NCBI GenBank assembly: GCA_951799405.1
Contig: OX637346.1
Coordinates: 14,097,215 to 14,161,214 of the forward strand
Source: Agapetus fuscipes
Taxonomy: Eukaryota > Arthropoda > Insecta > Trichoptera > Glossosomatidae
DNA length: 64,000 bases
Direction: 5' to 3'
Shown here: positions 22,166 through 33,700 of the stretch, in pieces
Numbering within the stretch: the stretch's first letter is position 1
Layout of the letters: the number at the start of each line of letters is the position of its first letter
Translations under genes and position numbers: made by a program
Notes under the pieces: generated by a model
The model's database searches: none
The model's input: the letters and a program-made list of their open reading frames with translations, nothing else
What the model was told of the DNA's origin: nothing

Positions 22166-22575
22166 TCTATAATCTATAATCTACGTTGCAAGGATATATT
22201 AATTAAAAGCTCTCAAATGAATGCACATTGTTCAAATCAATTCTTAAAAATTGTATAAAAATCTAAAATCAACACAAATTATGTTAAAAATTAATTCTTG
22301 CATTCCAACATTCCTGCAACTAACAGATGAATCCACGGCTGTAACATCCTTCAGGGTGATATGCCAAAAAAAAAAAAATGAATGCCCACAAACAAACACG
22401 TGTAGTTCGCGCTTACAAATGCTGAATGTGTACTTACAAATAAAATCTAAACCTCAAATGAACATAAGCCCTACAACTTTTGCCGACCTTCCCTGACACA
22501 GGGGTGACATTGGCAAAGTGAACCATTTTTTACAGTATGGGTGGTCAGCCTCATACCAACCTATAAGTAAAGGAA
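22166..22575 (-). repeat. (AGATT)n unit split by the poly(A) insertion
   Basis: Parts 22166-22224 and 22376-22575. Confidence 0.75.
22225..22375 (+). mobile_element. Poly(A)-tailed insertion with 10-bp target duplication
   Basis: AAATGAATGC at 22215-22224 and 22376-22385 flank about 150 bases ending in an A-run. Interrupts an (AGATT)n-unit copy. Source sequence not recognised: a 5'-truncated LINE or retroposed RNA. Confidence 0.65.
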
Positions 22576-23089
22576 TACAATTAATAAATAACATTTAAGT
22601 ATAAAGAAAGCCATTTGTAAATAAGTTTGCAAAAATATAAATAGCATTTATTCATTTTTTTCGTTACGTCACATTGTTGCGTAATTAAATTGCGTTTTAA
22701 ATAGAATTGATGGAACAGGCTGGTAATAGAAAAAGAGCTCAGTATTAAATCAATAATAATATAATGAAAAAATCACGAAAAACTTAATTATACCGGAATC
22801 TACATCACAAACATCTAATTCTTTTATTTGCAAGTCACAAATGTAGTAGGTTCAAGGTTTGTTTACAGTTTGCATTTGCAATTTTTTTGTAATGTAGTTT
22901 GCAGTATTCAAAGATAGAAATGCAATAAAATTAACACTTTAAGTTAATACATAAATCAAAAGAATAAACTTTAAAACTTAATATTAAGTGCGTTGTTTTA
23001 TAAGAATAATCTTGCCAAGGTTTATCTAAGATTTCCGGAGTCATCAACCAACCATTATGTCGCAAAAGAGTAAGACAATGATTATAAGA
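22576..23089. other. AT-rich DNA, no gene seen
   Basis: No coding or repeat structure recognised. Confidence 0.5.
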
Positions 23090-23372
23090 CCGGTCCGTAG
23101 TCTAGTGGTAACACTTCGGACTCTGAATGGAAGATTGTGGGCTTGAATCCCGGCGGAGCACAAAAAATATACCATTTATATTTTCAAATTTGCTCTTCGC
23201 TGGGTTGAAAATTCATAAAACCCAAGACCGGTCACAAAAGGTCCATCCAGTCTTACAGCAACTGGGTCTTGCTTGAGAATTGGCGCTTTCTACAGCGACG
23301 ACCAAGCTCGCAGAGGGCTCTTGAGGTGTGATACACACAAAAACAGCGCTCAACAAATAAATCAGCCTAATT
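23090..23372 (+). mobile_element. SINE-B, full
   Basis: gaccggtccgtagtctagtg, gcttgaatcccggcggag, to aacaaataaatcagcctaat. Confidence 0.75.
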
Positions 23373-23899
23373 TAATTTTAAATATTGCTACATAATATTG
23401 TTGCGAATGCGTAATTGCGTGTCTGTGTGAGTCTGTGAAGTCTCTAGATGGAGGTACTTAAATAATTGTATTTGTTCGAGATTGTGTGAGTGTTTACTCG
23501 AGTATTCTAAGTAGAATGTTCTAGCGAAATCTGGCATGTACCAGTTCTCAATATTTCAAAAATAGCCTTTATTCTCACCTATAAATAGAGACCGAGATGC
23601 TCTGTACCCAGACTAGTAGGTATCTAAGCCGTCGAGCTACACAATTCAAAAGCAACTAACTCTCTGTACGAACCGAATATGACTCGTATCTAAAATAAAT
23701 TGCGCAAAATAAATAACTGCAATTCTTATTAAATTGAACCCGGTAAAATCATATTAATATAAACAAATTGTCATTGTGTTGGCTGGCCAGAGCCACTGCA
23801 GAGTTGCCTCTATTCCTTCATATCCATGCATACCTGTTCACAATTCAATCACATTCATCACCTATCATATCCCTACTTTTTTTTTAATTTAAATTAGGG

Positions 23900-23975
23900 T
23901 CTATCTATCTATTATCTAAGTTGAATTAAATCTAATTAAAATAAATTTAAGATTCATATTACGTGCATTCCCACA
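23900..23975 (-). repeat. (AGATT)n unit fragment
   Basis: tctattatctaagttg, attcatattacgtgcattcc. Confidence 0.5.
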
Positions 23976-24449
23976 AAGTGTAAATTTTAAATATCAATGA
24001 GGTATAGGTACCTATAAATTTAAAACTAATTCCCCCTTCTTCATAAAAGTTTTCTTTTTTAAGTAAATTTTCCCATTCGAAAAAGTGGGCTTAAAACCAA
24101 TTTAATAAGTAAGACCGATGTAAATTAAAAATTACTTGTAGGTAGTATCATATCAGAAGGTACTTAAGTCGCAATTTTCCGTTGATTCCTATTTAAAGGA
24201 ACCGATCTTCCACGCAAAATCTCCATACGTGAAAAAGCAAGTAGGTATGTATATCTAAGCATGGAATTTAAATCACAAATCAAGCGAAATACAAAATCTA
24301 TCATCTGGCTGGCTTGGTCGCTAATCAAAGGCATTAAGTGCAGAGGTTAATACTCGTTAACCTCTATTTAGCGAGCCGATTCCCATTACCAGGAGCGCGG
24401 ACATTCAGCCAAAATAGTGAGTGGGCGAAGCGCTAGCGCTCTGTCAAAA

Positions 24450-24716
24450 CCTTTGATTTTGTCCTTATAACTCTACGGCTGCGAGACATGGTGCCTATCC
24501 AAAGAGATAAACGGAGACTAGAGGCTTTCGAGATGTGGTCATATGGAAGACTACTAGGAATTTCCTGGAGAGACCACACTACAAATGAGGAGGTTCTCCA
24601 AAGAATCGAAGGAGGAAGGCATCTGCTCAGGACCTTGTCCGAAAGGCGTACAAGATGGATCGGCCATGTAATGCGACAAGAAGGTCTCTTGCATGCCATT
24701 GTGGAAACTTCGTTTA
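24450..24716 (+). pseudogene. RTE-like LINE C-terminal fragment (left piece)
   Basis: RLEAFEMWSYGRLLGISWRD, TTNEEVLQRI, TRWIGHVMRQEGLLHAIVE: the post-RT region of RTE-type LINEs common in insects. Homology stops at about 24716; the frame then runs on into unrelated sequence. Confidence 0.7.
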
Positions 24717-25423
24717 ATGGAAAAATTCGGTGTACAGCTTTTTTACAATATTGTTGTGATTTCTTGAAGGGCGTTCGGCAGTCTTGTTTCCAGAGACTGT
24801 CGCGGCGTGTCGATCTCCGGTTTCCAAATAGTTCCCGTGGTCTCGCGGAGGATGTCCGAGAGTGCGGAAGAGTTTGGAGGAGGGTGAAGGTTAGCGGAAA
24901 GAAGAGTGAGCTGCTAGACGCAAGGCTTAAACTTTTGAGAGAAAGAGTGGTCCTGAAAAGGTCCACTATGGGATTGAAACTTGCGTCTGTTGAGCTCGGA
25001 AGGAAAGGATGGGTTTGGAGAGGTTTCTCGATCCTGAGAGCAGTTAGCTGTGGTGGCCAGGTATTGTAGGCAGCAATGCAGTTCCTCGAGTTTCTTGCGG
25101 TTGAAGAGTGGCGGAGAGGGTGCTGGCAGTGTTCGGTCGTCAGGCGAAGTGTCGGTGTCAGGCGAGAGCGAGCGGGCGAGCGTGTGTATTCGTCGAGTGT
25201 TGAGATTGTACTGCCCTATACTCTGTGGTACTGCCCTCCCAGCCGACAGCGGCCTATCTTTATACTACAGTTAATAAGTCCACTGTCGGCTCCTAGCTAG
25301 TGTCGGCCAATGAGAGATCGCCGTAGATCCCTTTGTTCCGGGCCGTCTATTGTTTTCGCCAGGCAGTGACCAGTGGCGTTCTGTTGTAGTTGACTGGGGG
25401 AAACGCAGTGGCGCTACATTGTA
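24717..25423. other. GC-rich segment between two RTE pieces, unknown
   Basis: About 700 bases markedly richer in GC than the surroundings. Several overlapping frames (to about 190 codons) show no domain I recognise. It could be a solo LTR or another insertion; I found no clear TG...CA ends or target duplication. Confidence 0.35.
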
Positions 25424-25665
25424 TGTATATGAAGACAGACTGCACCACACCATAATGGAGGGGATGACTGAGGGGACAATGGAGGGGACCAACTCTAGGG
25501 GACGCCCACGCCAAGAATACCTACCTGGAGGACCTGTTGGTGGACGTGCGCTGCTCATCATATGCAGACCTTAAAAGAGCCGCACAAGACAGAAAGAATG
25601 GAGGAGACGAGTGGAAAAAATTGCTGCTAGCCAATCCCAGGATTGAAACTAGAGAAGAATAACTC
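25424..25665 (+). pseudogene. RTE-like LINE C-terminal fragment (right piece)
   Basis: Across two frames: LHHTIMEGMTEGTMEGTNSR, GRPRQEYL, then DVRCSSYADLKRAAQDRKNG and EWKKLLLANPRI, stop. Continues the domain where the left piece breaks off, with a few residues of overlap (LHAIVE / LHHTIME) and one frameshift near 25520. Confidence 0.65.
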
Positions 25666-26040
25666 TTTGATTTTGTCTGGCATGTAAAGAAAAATCTAGT
25701 GCCTGTTGCACCAACCTCCTATCAATATTTGATTTCTTAATTCTTGTAAGGACTTCAGTAGTGGGTAATATTATGATGAAATTTGAACAGGAAAGATGAT
25801 GTACATCAGCTGATCTATACGTAGGTACCTATATGCAATCAAATTTTGATTTTATGGGAGAAATCAAATTTAATTTTGATTTTTGTCTGATTGGTGAAAT
25901 CTACCTTGAATACAATATCAAGAGACCAGCTTCACTGGCTTAAAATATGGGAAATTATTGAGTAGGTACAAGGCCTGTTTAACCATCTTTAAATCGACAC
26001 AGTGTATTGCCCCGCGGTATATTTCAGAACTTTGTGTTCA

Positions 26041-26172
26041 CTTCCACTTCAACTGAAAGTGGTTGGTGTGAGGCCGGCCCCCTTACCTGTAAAAATAAAT
26101 AGGTCCCGAAGCGCAACATGCGACCCGTTCGAGGAAACGCAGGCACTATATGTGTAGCTTAGTTGCGTTGCG
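26041..26172 (+). mobile_element. SINE-A, 5'-truncated
   Basis: Begins at cttccacttcaactgaaagt; ends gtagcttagttgcgttgcgt. Confidence 0.65.
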
Positions 26173-26282
26173 TTGCGTGTACCTAACGGACAAAGTGGAT
26201 GGTATGTAAACTGCTGGCATATCTGCAAGTTGTGCTGCTGTGAATAAATTGATTGTTCTAAAACGATGTAATAAATCAAAGT

Positions 26283-26355
26283 ACCTACTTAGATCATGCC
26301 TTTTGCATCCCGGCTCTGTGCTGTGGAATGCCCTACCCCATAAGCTTAGAGCCGT
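26283..26355 (+). pseudogene. CR1/Jockey-type LINE 3' fragment
   Basis: Shares gtgctgtggaatg.cctacc and gcttagagccgtagag with the copy at 26498. The translated sense (VLWN.LP.ELRA) fits the LWNxLPxxLR motif near the end of CR1/Jockey-type RT proteins. Confidence 0.5.
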
Positions 26356-26365
26356 AGAGGTCACA

Positions 26366-26493
26366 GGTGACATGTCCATCCAGCCTTACAGCAATTAGGT
26401 TTTGCTTGAGTATAGGCGCTTTCCATAGCGACAACCATGTGTGATTCACACAAAAACAGCGCTCACCAAATAAATCATCCTAATATTGTTATA
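26366..26493 (+). mobile_element. SINE-B 3' fragment between LINE pieces
   Basis: tgtccatccagccttacagc to ctcaccaaataaatcatcct. Confidence 0.6.
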
Positions 26494-26497
26494 TTAC

Positions 26498-26690
26498 GTA
26501 GATCGTGCCTTTTGCATGTCCAGCTCTGTGCTGTGGAATGTCCTACCCCATGAGCTTAGAGCCGTAGAGAGTGCAAGTGCGCTTAGGTCGGGATGGAAGA
26601 CATGTTTGTTTTGGAGATGCTTCAGTTGAACAGTGCTCTTGCAGTGATTTATCACAAAACGGCACTATAAATATTGTCTTTATTATATTA
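26498..26690 (+). pseudogene. CR1/Jockey-type LINE 3' fragment, longer copy
   Basis: Reads SSVLWNVLPHELRAVESASA then LRSGWKTCLFW, the usual C-terminal block followed by a 3' part ending in aaacggcactataaat. A SINE-B fragment separates it from the copy at 26283. Confidence 0.6.
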
Positions 26691-27010
26691 TTAATATCAA
26701 ACTTGTAAATGAAAATTAATCTATCGAAAAATATATTAGTGTTTCCGGAATAGGTATTAAGTACATCTTTGCCATAAAAATGTTTATTTATCTGAAACGC
26801 AAGGTCTATTAGTCATGCGTGCCTCCAATTTTCCTCCATTTTTCCATCAATCGTTTTTTTCCATTTCCATGCTCCCAATGAGCTTGGCACAAATTCCATA
26901 GACAGCAAAATTATGGTGTCACAGGGTTGGGTTACCAGGGAAAATGCAAACTTATTTGTTGCTAGGAACCCTACTCACATAGACCTATGATATTTGCTCG
27001 CTGAGAAAAT

Positions 27011-28073
27011 ATCAATTTGAAATTTTTCTGCCAAGTCCATCATGCGGTAACTGTATCCTGCCACTGTTCTACTAGGGGTGGCCGGTACCTCCGCAGATGC
27101 GTCTCCACATACTCTTTTCTTATCATCATTTCAAAATATTTTATTCAGTTAGAAACTTAGATAAAAAAAACTTTATTCAACACAAATAAGTACATAAGTA
27201 CATAGCTATACACAATAGAACATTCACATTTCGGTTGAAAAATATAAATTTTGTTTTTCTTCAAATTTTGAATTGAATTTTGATAAAACAATAATTATTT
27301 ATATTTTGGATTAAGTTTTAAATTTTTTAACATAACTTTTATTGATATCAGAAAAAATATTTTTTGTATATTTACAATACAACAACTTAAGGCTTAGTCC
27401 CGTACAATTTTATCAAAAGTATAAAACCATAGAAAAAAAAATGTACACTAAGTATATACAGTTTCAGTTCTTGATTGAACACTGTTATCAGTTTCGGTTA
27501 AGCAATGGATACTATAATCTCTAATTTATACGCTATTCTTAATTACTTTTTGAAGCTTATACAGAAGTACAATTCAACAGTATTGGAAAAGATATGACAG
27601 TTTTTAATAAATCAATCAAGATTCCAGTTTTAGTGCCACTTCTATTGATTCTATCAAAGATCGCCGATCATCATGGCTGTTTTGATGCTGCGGCTCTAAA
27701 CAGGGACTTGGTACTTCCAGTGATATAAGGGCTGCTATTACACAGAGCCTTAGGGCCATCGCAAACTGGACGACTAGTCGTCGAGCTGTCGCTGTCGCCT
27801 GTCGCCCAGTGTACGCCTAGACATAAGTAGCAAGGTGATCCAACTTTCACATTTCAGAATGAATACTTTTCCTTAAAATAAAACATTGGATTTGACATGA
27901 TATCTAAAATCTACTCAAACTGTCAATCAATGATAAATTTCAATGATAAGTAGATTTCATGTTGGCAACCTTATACATCATAGGTAGTACTGTCTATGTG
28001 GCCTACTCTTAATCTAGGATTTCTTACACAAATGAGATAAATATATGGAAGCATCGAGAATATCATTTATTGT
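27011..28073. other. AT-rich DNA, no gene seen
   Basis: Frames up to 60 codons lack any domain. gactagtcgtcgagctgtcg near 27771 may be one end of a MITE. Confidence 0.4.
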
Positions 28074-28397
28074 GTTCCTACATAAGTCACACATATAGCG
28101 TAAGTTCTTGCCGCATTCTCCCGCAAGGAATCGCAAGTGGCGTGTGAACATATTATTTTTACAGGCAAGGGGGCCAACCTTACGTCAACCACTTTAGTCA
28201 AAGTGGGGTTTCCCAGTTCCCAAGGGGGCTGGAACTCATTTTTTGTGAAGGCTGAGTAAACCTTGCCAGTGTTTTTATTTTTGGATTTGACACAAACACC
28301 GAAACTGTAAATCATTTCTAACACCCTCAATGGGATTCAAACCCAAGCTCTCGGCATGGAATGCAATCACTCTACCAAGTGAGGTATCGACCGAACT
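28074..28397 (-). mobile_element. SINE-A, full head
   Basis: Head, reversed (ctctaccaagtgaggtatcg, gggattcaaaccc), body and tail all present with scattered changes. Confidence 0.65.
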
Positions 28398-28675
28398 AAT
28401 TATTAATCGTATATTGATCACTTGCCATATTTAAGTAAAAAATCCTAGATGCCACCTTTGGTTCCAAATGAAATCTTTCAAAATCTTTGAATACTGCAGC
28501 ATTGATTTGTTTGTTTTACATTTTTGAAATGTAAAACATGGTAACAACTGGAAATCAGATTTCCATTATAATACATACATCCCACACATTCATTAAAAAT
28601 AATCATTTAATCTTCTCACAAGCTTTAACTTTATAGATACTTAATTTTACCAATGAACTGGCTTGACTTGCCTTA

Positions 28676-28886
28676 AGCCTAGTTCGGACAATGTGAGTAT
28701 TTTAGTCGAGTAGCGAGTAATTTAGTGGTGGGCGGGGCGCTACTCGCCCGTTAAAATAGAGTAAAATGTATCGACTCCACTAAATCATTAACTAAACTAC
28801 TCGACTAATTTTTTGTGGTTCGCACACGTTTAGCCACTAAATTACTCGCTACTCGACTAAATTAGTCGCCGTGTCCGAACTAGCCT
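28676..28886. mobile_element. PIF/Harbinger-like MITE
   Basis: AGCCTAGTTCGGACA / AGGCTAGTTCGGACA ends, about 50-bp inverted repeats containing actcgctactcgac; TSD TTA (28673-28675, 28887-28889). A decayed half copy lies at 9948-10012. Confidence 0.75.
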
Positions 28887-29033
28887 TTAGTGATAGCGCT
28901 GAATCCTTTGAAATAGTTCTACACATGTTTGAAATTTACAAAATTCCCTTGTAAGTTTTTTTGTTGATTTAAATATGTCAATGAGTCAAATGTCAGCCTA
29001 CTGTAATCTAAGTTTTATGGCAGTAAAATCATC

Positions 29034-29265
29034 CCCCCAGTGCTTGTTTGGCTTATCTACCATTTGATTCAAAGATGACCTCTCAATAAAATTGTCTTAA
29101 ACAATCTGGGCTAAAAAAAAAAACGATAATGTGAGAGTTGTTCTACATATTTGAAAAATAAATTTCCAGTTTTCATGAGACACATTGGTCGAGTACACAG
29201 ATAAACATTGCTCATGTGAAATTACCTATGATGGACATAAGACAAACAAGCACTTAGGGGACGAA
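29034..29265. mobile_element. MITE, copy 2 of a pair
   Basis: Inverted ends cccccagtgcttgtttggct / acaaacaagcacttagggg, about 25 bp. Roughly 80% alike to 5997-6252 by eye. Confidence 0.6.
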
Positions 29266-29874
29266 ATGTCTTTCTTGTGGTAGGTTCAAACAGTCACAGA
29301 TAAATCTTACATTTCAATCACACAGATCCACTAAAAATTAACTAACCTGAACATAAGAGGCCAGAATGAATGCATGAGTAGTTGAAAGTGTGTGAAAAAC
29401 CCATACATTCATCATTTGTGTGTACTTAAACTTGTCGTTAGGTTAACAATCCTACTAAATAATAATAGGAACAAAATCAGTTTGTTGGAAGATTATTTTT
29501 TGACATAACATGGATACTTCTACATCGCTTTTCTCTCCAAACCACCAATAAGAGCGGGAGTAATTACAGCTGTAGTCTTCATTTTGAATTAATCATACAA
29601 AATAATGGTAGACAAAAAAATACTATACGAATAAGATTAAGTCTCAGATAATAAAAAGACATTTGTGGAGAATAAAAATGATTAAAATGAATTACGCCAT
29701 AAAGACGTCTATTTGCCAAAAAGTTTTGTCGTAACTTTGGACACAATTATTGCACATTTCAAGGAAAACTGGTTATGTACAAAAAAACTGTCAAGCGAGC
29801 TTGCTAGCAGGCCTTTAGCGATGTTTCAGACTGATTTTTCAACAGCCAGACATTTACTAATCGAATAACACAGG

Positions 29875-30281
29875 CAAGGGCGTCACCAGCCGATGGCGCA
29901 GGGGGGGGCAAGTTGACTTTACCTACTACAATTCATACTTTTCTCATTCTCTATGAATGAGAAAAGTAGGTATGAATTGTAGGTAAAGTCGACAGCACAT
30001 GAAACTTTTCACTTTTACTACGAGCCTTACATCTACAGCGATTGTAATAACAACAGTATCTTAGTACTATATACATATATATTCTGTGACAGTACAGAGT
30101 TCAATGTGTAAAGCTACACGAGCACGAGTTTCGACATACGGGAATGATTGTTGAAGGCTTGAACTTCAAGCAAATCAACTCAAAGACTTAGGACTTTGGT
30201 TGTATTATATTTGGCAACTTTTTTAGAATCTCTAGGGGGGGGGCAGCTGCCCCTCCCTGCCCCCCCTTGGCGACGCCCTTG
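29875..30281. mobile_element. Non-autonomous hAT element with internal hairpin
   Basis: Ends CAAGGGCGTCACC and GGCGACGCCCTTG, flanked by an 8-bp duplication AACACAGG (29867-29874, 30282-30289). 407 bp. G-runs lie just inside both ends; an imperfect approximately 35-bp hairpin sits at 29914-29992. Just downstream of the receptor stop. Confidence 0.8.
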
Positions 30282-30503
30282 AACACAGGTATCTCTGTAT
30301 TTGACAGAAGACTCCAATCCAGTGACAAAAAATCAGCTTTTGATAGTAAACAGATTTTGTATTTATTTATCATTAAAGTAAGAAGACTATGAGCAAGCTC
30401 TCAGAACAAAGCTATAAAAATATGTGCAGTCTGTCGATGAGTAATTAAAAAAATGTATGTATGTAGGAGAGGTAAATCAATTAGGAATCTAATTGACAAA
30501 AGT

Positions 30504-30744
30504 TCACTCGGTTACAAGAGATTCATGAGAGTCAGTTCTGTTGACTGGATATTTGATCAGAACGAAGAGTCCGATAAGAACGAGAACTATTCCTATAGCT
30601 AGTAGTGAATAAAACACCCCGTCCCCTATGGTGGGAATGATTAAAGCTAGTTTGGCATCTTTGGCAAAGTCTTCCGTTAGTCTAACTTCTTGTCTGAACC
30701 ACAGCATCGGCGCATATATTTCCCCAGGAACTTTACTGAAATAC
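30504..30744 (-). CDS. CD36-like receptor, coding exon 8 with stop
   Basis: Acceptor TTTTCAG; completes proline, then YFSKVPGEIYAPMLWF... and the second membrane segment, tail and stop. Last coding exon. Confidence 0.92.
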
Positions 30745-33700
30745 CTGAAAACACACACAAAAATGTATAAATAGGTGAATATTTCATAATGAGGTATGCA
30801 CACATTGATATAATGTGTTGACACTGACAGTAAAATAACTGAAATGCTGGATACCTAAAAAGAAGGGATTACCAAGTGAAATGAATCAGTAGGCATGCAA
30901 AACAATGTGGATCTGTGTATCACATAAAACCCCACAATATCTTAATGCACATAAGATTCCTGCAATTGAGATGAGCTCGTAAAAAGGTTGATAGCTCAAT
31001 TGGTAGAATGCTTGCATTCCATGCCGAGAGCAAGGGTTCGATCTCAAGGTGTACTCAGCCTTCACAATAAATGAGAACCAGCCCCTCCGGAAGCTGGGAA
31101 ACCCCCACTTCAACTGAAAGTGGTTGGTGAGGCCTGCCCCCTTACCCATAAAAATAAATAGATCCCGAATCGCCACATGCGACCCCTTCGGGGTTAACGC
31201 AGGCAAGAAGTTACACTATATGTGTAGCTTAGTTGCGTTTTGCATTGCGAGATGAGTTGGGCTTGTGCAGAGGATACCAGATTTCCATGTTCCAACAATA
31301 TTTCTAAATGGATGACCCGATGGAAGGGGAATGGTGAAAAGACGGAGTGAGGAGATATGCCACAAAGCTTTTCCAGGTGGGAAGATTCAGGACAGTTGCA
31401 GGGGAGATGAGGAGTTGGAATTGTAGCATTTGAGAGGCCAATACTCGGTTCAGGATGTCGGGCCATTATAGAGAAGAATATGAAAATAAAATTAAAATTA
31501 TAATATTCTTACGGGATATCGGGAATATTTTGGACTAGGATGTTGATTTGTAGCTGCGCTCTAACCAGCAGCGGTATTCCAGTCAAAACTTCAAGGCCCA
31601 TTCGGAACTCATCCCTTTCCCTATAAACAATAAACATACATAAGTGTAATTTCTAGCATCCTATACAAAAATTAAATAAAAAATCCCAAAAGCAGTTGAA
31701 TATACGACCTTTTATGTAGATATAATCATCAATGGGAATACAATGTACTATAACAATAAGTACTGATGTTAAAGATTGCTATAAAGCTGATAGGCTTTTG
31801 TCCAGTTAAAAATTAGGGGCATGAAAACAGAACACATATGAGCTAAGCTGAGGATTCCAACAAAAATTCTTCCGATCAATATTCCTAGTATATTTTTTTT
31901 TTTTAAAACTGAACAATTTTAAAACTTAAATTAAATCGGATATTTAACGAACCGTTCGGTGAGAACTTACATTATTCTCTACGTTTCGTCAGCGACGTAG
32001 CCGACGTCTTCAGGAGAACATCCTCTCTGTACGGCGACTGAGGATGAACACTGAGTTCATCCTCAGTCGCCGTACAGAGAGGATGTTCTCCTGAAGACGT
32101 CGGCTACGTCGCTGACGAAACGTAGAGAATAATGTAAGTTCTCACCGAACGGTTCGTTAAATATCCGATTTAATTTAAGTTTTAAAATTGTTCAGTTTTA
32201 AAAAAATTAATATAATTGTCAAAATGTCAAACGACCGTAATTCTAACTTAAACCTAACTATTCCTAGTATAAATTATTGTGTAAATTACCCACCATCAGG
32301 TAAATACATAAACTAAATCACTCACTACACTGTTGTATAGTCCATACATGTTTTTTCTATTTACGTGATGGTGGAGAATTCACGCAATGTTTTATACCAG
32401 GAGAACTCTATAATCTGAAACAATAGCTGCTTTACAGCTTGTTAACTATGTTCCCCCCCCCATTATTATATTACTTATAAGTACCTGCTTGTGAGAATGC
32501 ATTTTTTTTTTTTTTAAATCCTGTGCGGGAGACTCCCTAGATTTCAGAGACTCTAGGGATCTATGACACTTGTTGTAGTGCCGCAGAGGTGTTTACAAGA
32601 TTGGTCATCGCTACAAAGCGCCCATACTCAAGCAAGACTCAGTTGCTGTAAGGCTGGATGGACCTTTAGTGACCGGTCTTTGGTAAAGGTTTTATGAATT
32701 TTTCAGCCCAGCAAAGAGCATATTTGAAAATGTAAATGGTATATTTTTTGTGCCCCGCCGGAATTCAAACCCACAACCTTCCATTGACGAGTCTGAAGTG
32801 TTGTGCCACTGGACTACGGACCGGTCGAAATGTAACATGAATGTCAAACATAATATATATTTGCAATTTAGATTACAGATGATAGATTAAAAATAACATT
32901 TAAAAATGGGCGCATTGAAAGCTCACTTGTCCGGCACAATGCCATCAATCTTTTCCAGGTAAGACTTGTGCGCCAAGTAGAAATGCGGGAAGGACACAAA
33001 GGCAGGAGCCCCCATCCTGCAGAGGGAGACGTTGCGAGCGCCCGGAGGCTGGCACTCCGTGTTGGTGGGGCAGAAGCACGCCTCTCTGTGGTAGTTCCAG
33101 CCGTTGTCAAACACACTGTCATCCCCAACAAACAGCGAACCACTGATGCCTTCAATCTCAACATCGCCTGATCTTCTCAATGTTATTGCTCTGAAAATAA
33201 ATAAATAAGTATTTAACTGTACAACAAAACTTGTGGTGGTTATGAGTCATTGCATGCCTAGAGTTGTCTTGGCTCTCGAATCTTCGCAACCAAATGCGGT
33301 ATGATCCCGAGATGGCCGCCTTTGTCAGTCTTTCCAGAAAGCCATTTATTTGGGATCTTTTGAGTCCCAGATCCTTAAGAAAAGTATATCCCGATTTGGC
33401 TGGCAGTCCTCTCGTTCCCAACTCCACTGCATACAATCTTGTGATATATCCATTTTTTGTTATTTCATCCACTACCTATTTAGCTTGTAGGTATGGTCCT
33501 TAGGGATGTTCATCTCCCAGGGCACCATTAATTCAACCAAGAGTACTTGCTTTAGTTCATTTGAGTATAGTATGTCGGGTCTCAATGCCGTATTACATAG
33601 TTCTCTTGGGAAAACATAGTGTCCTGTAGTCTAATCCATTATGAGCTTCCAGTCTAATGTAAGGAGTATTCAAATACGTAAATAACATTGTGCACTTACG

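Noticed and set aside
24433..24966. 177-codon frame on the minus strand
   Set aside because: Antisense shadow of the RTE LINE fragment and the GC-rich block.
30188..30373. 61-codon frame with GVAKGGQGGAAAPP
   Set aside because: Translation of the G-rich end of the hAT element; a common artefact in insect gene sets.
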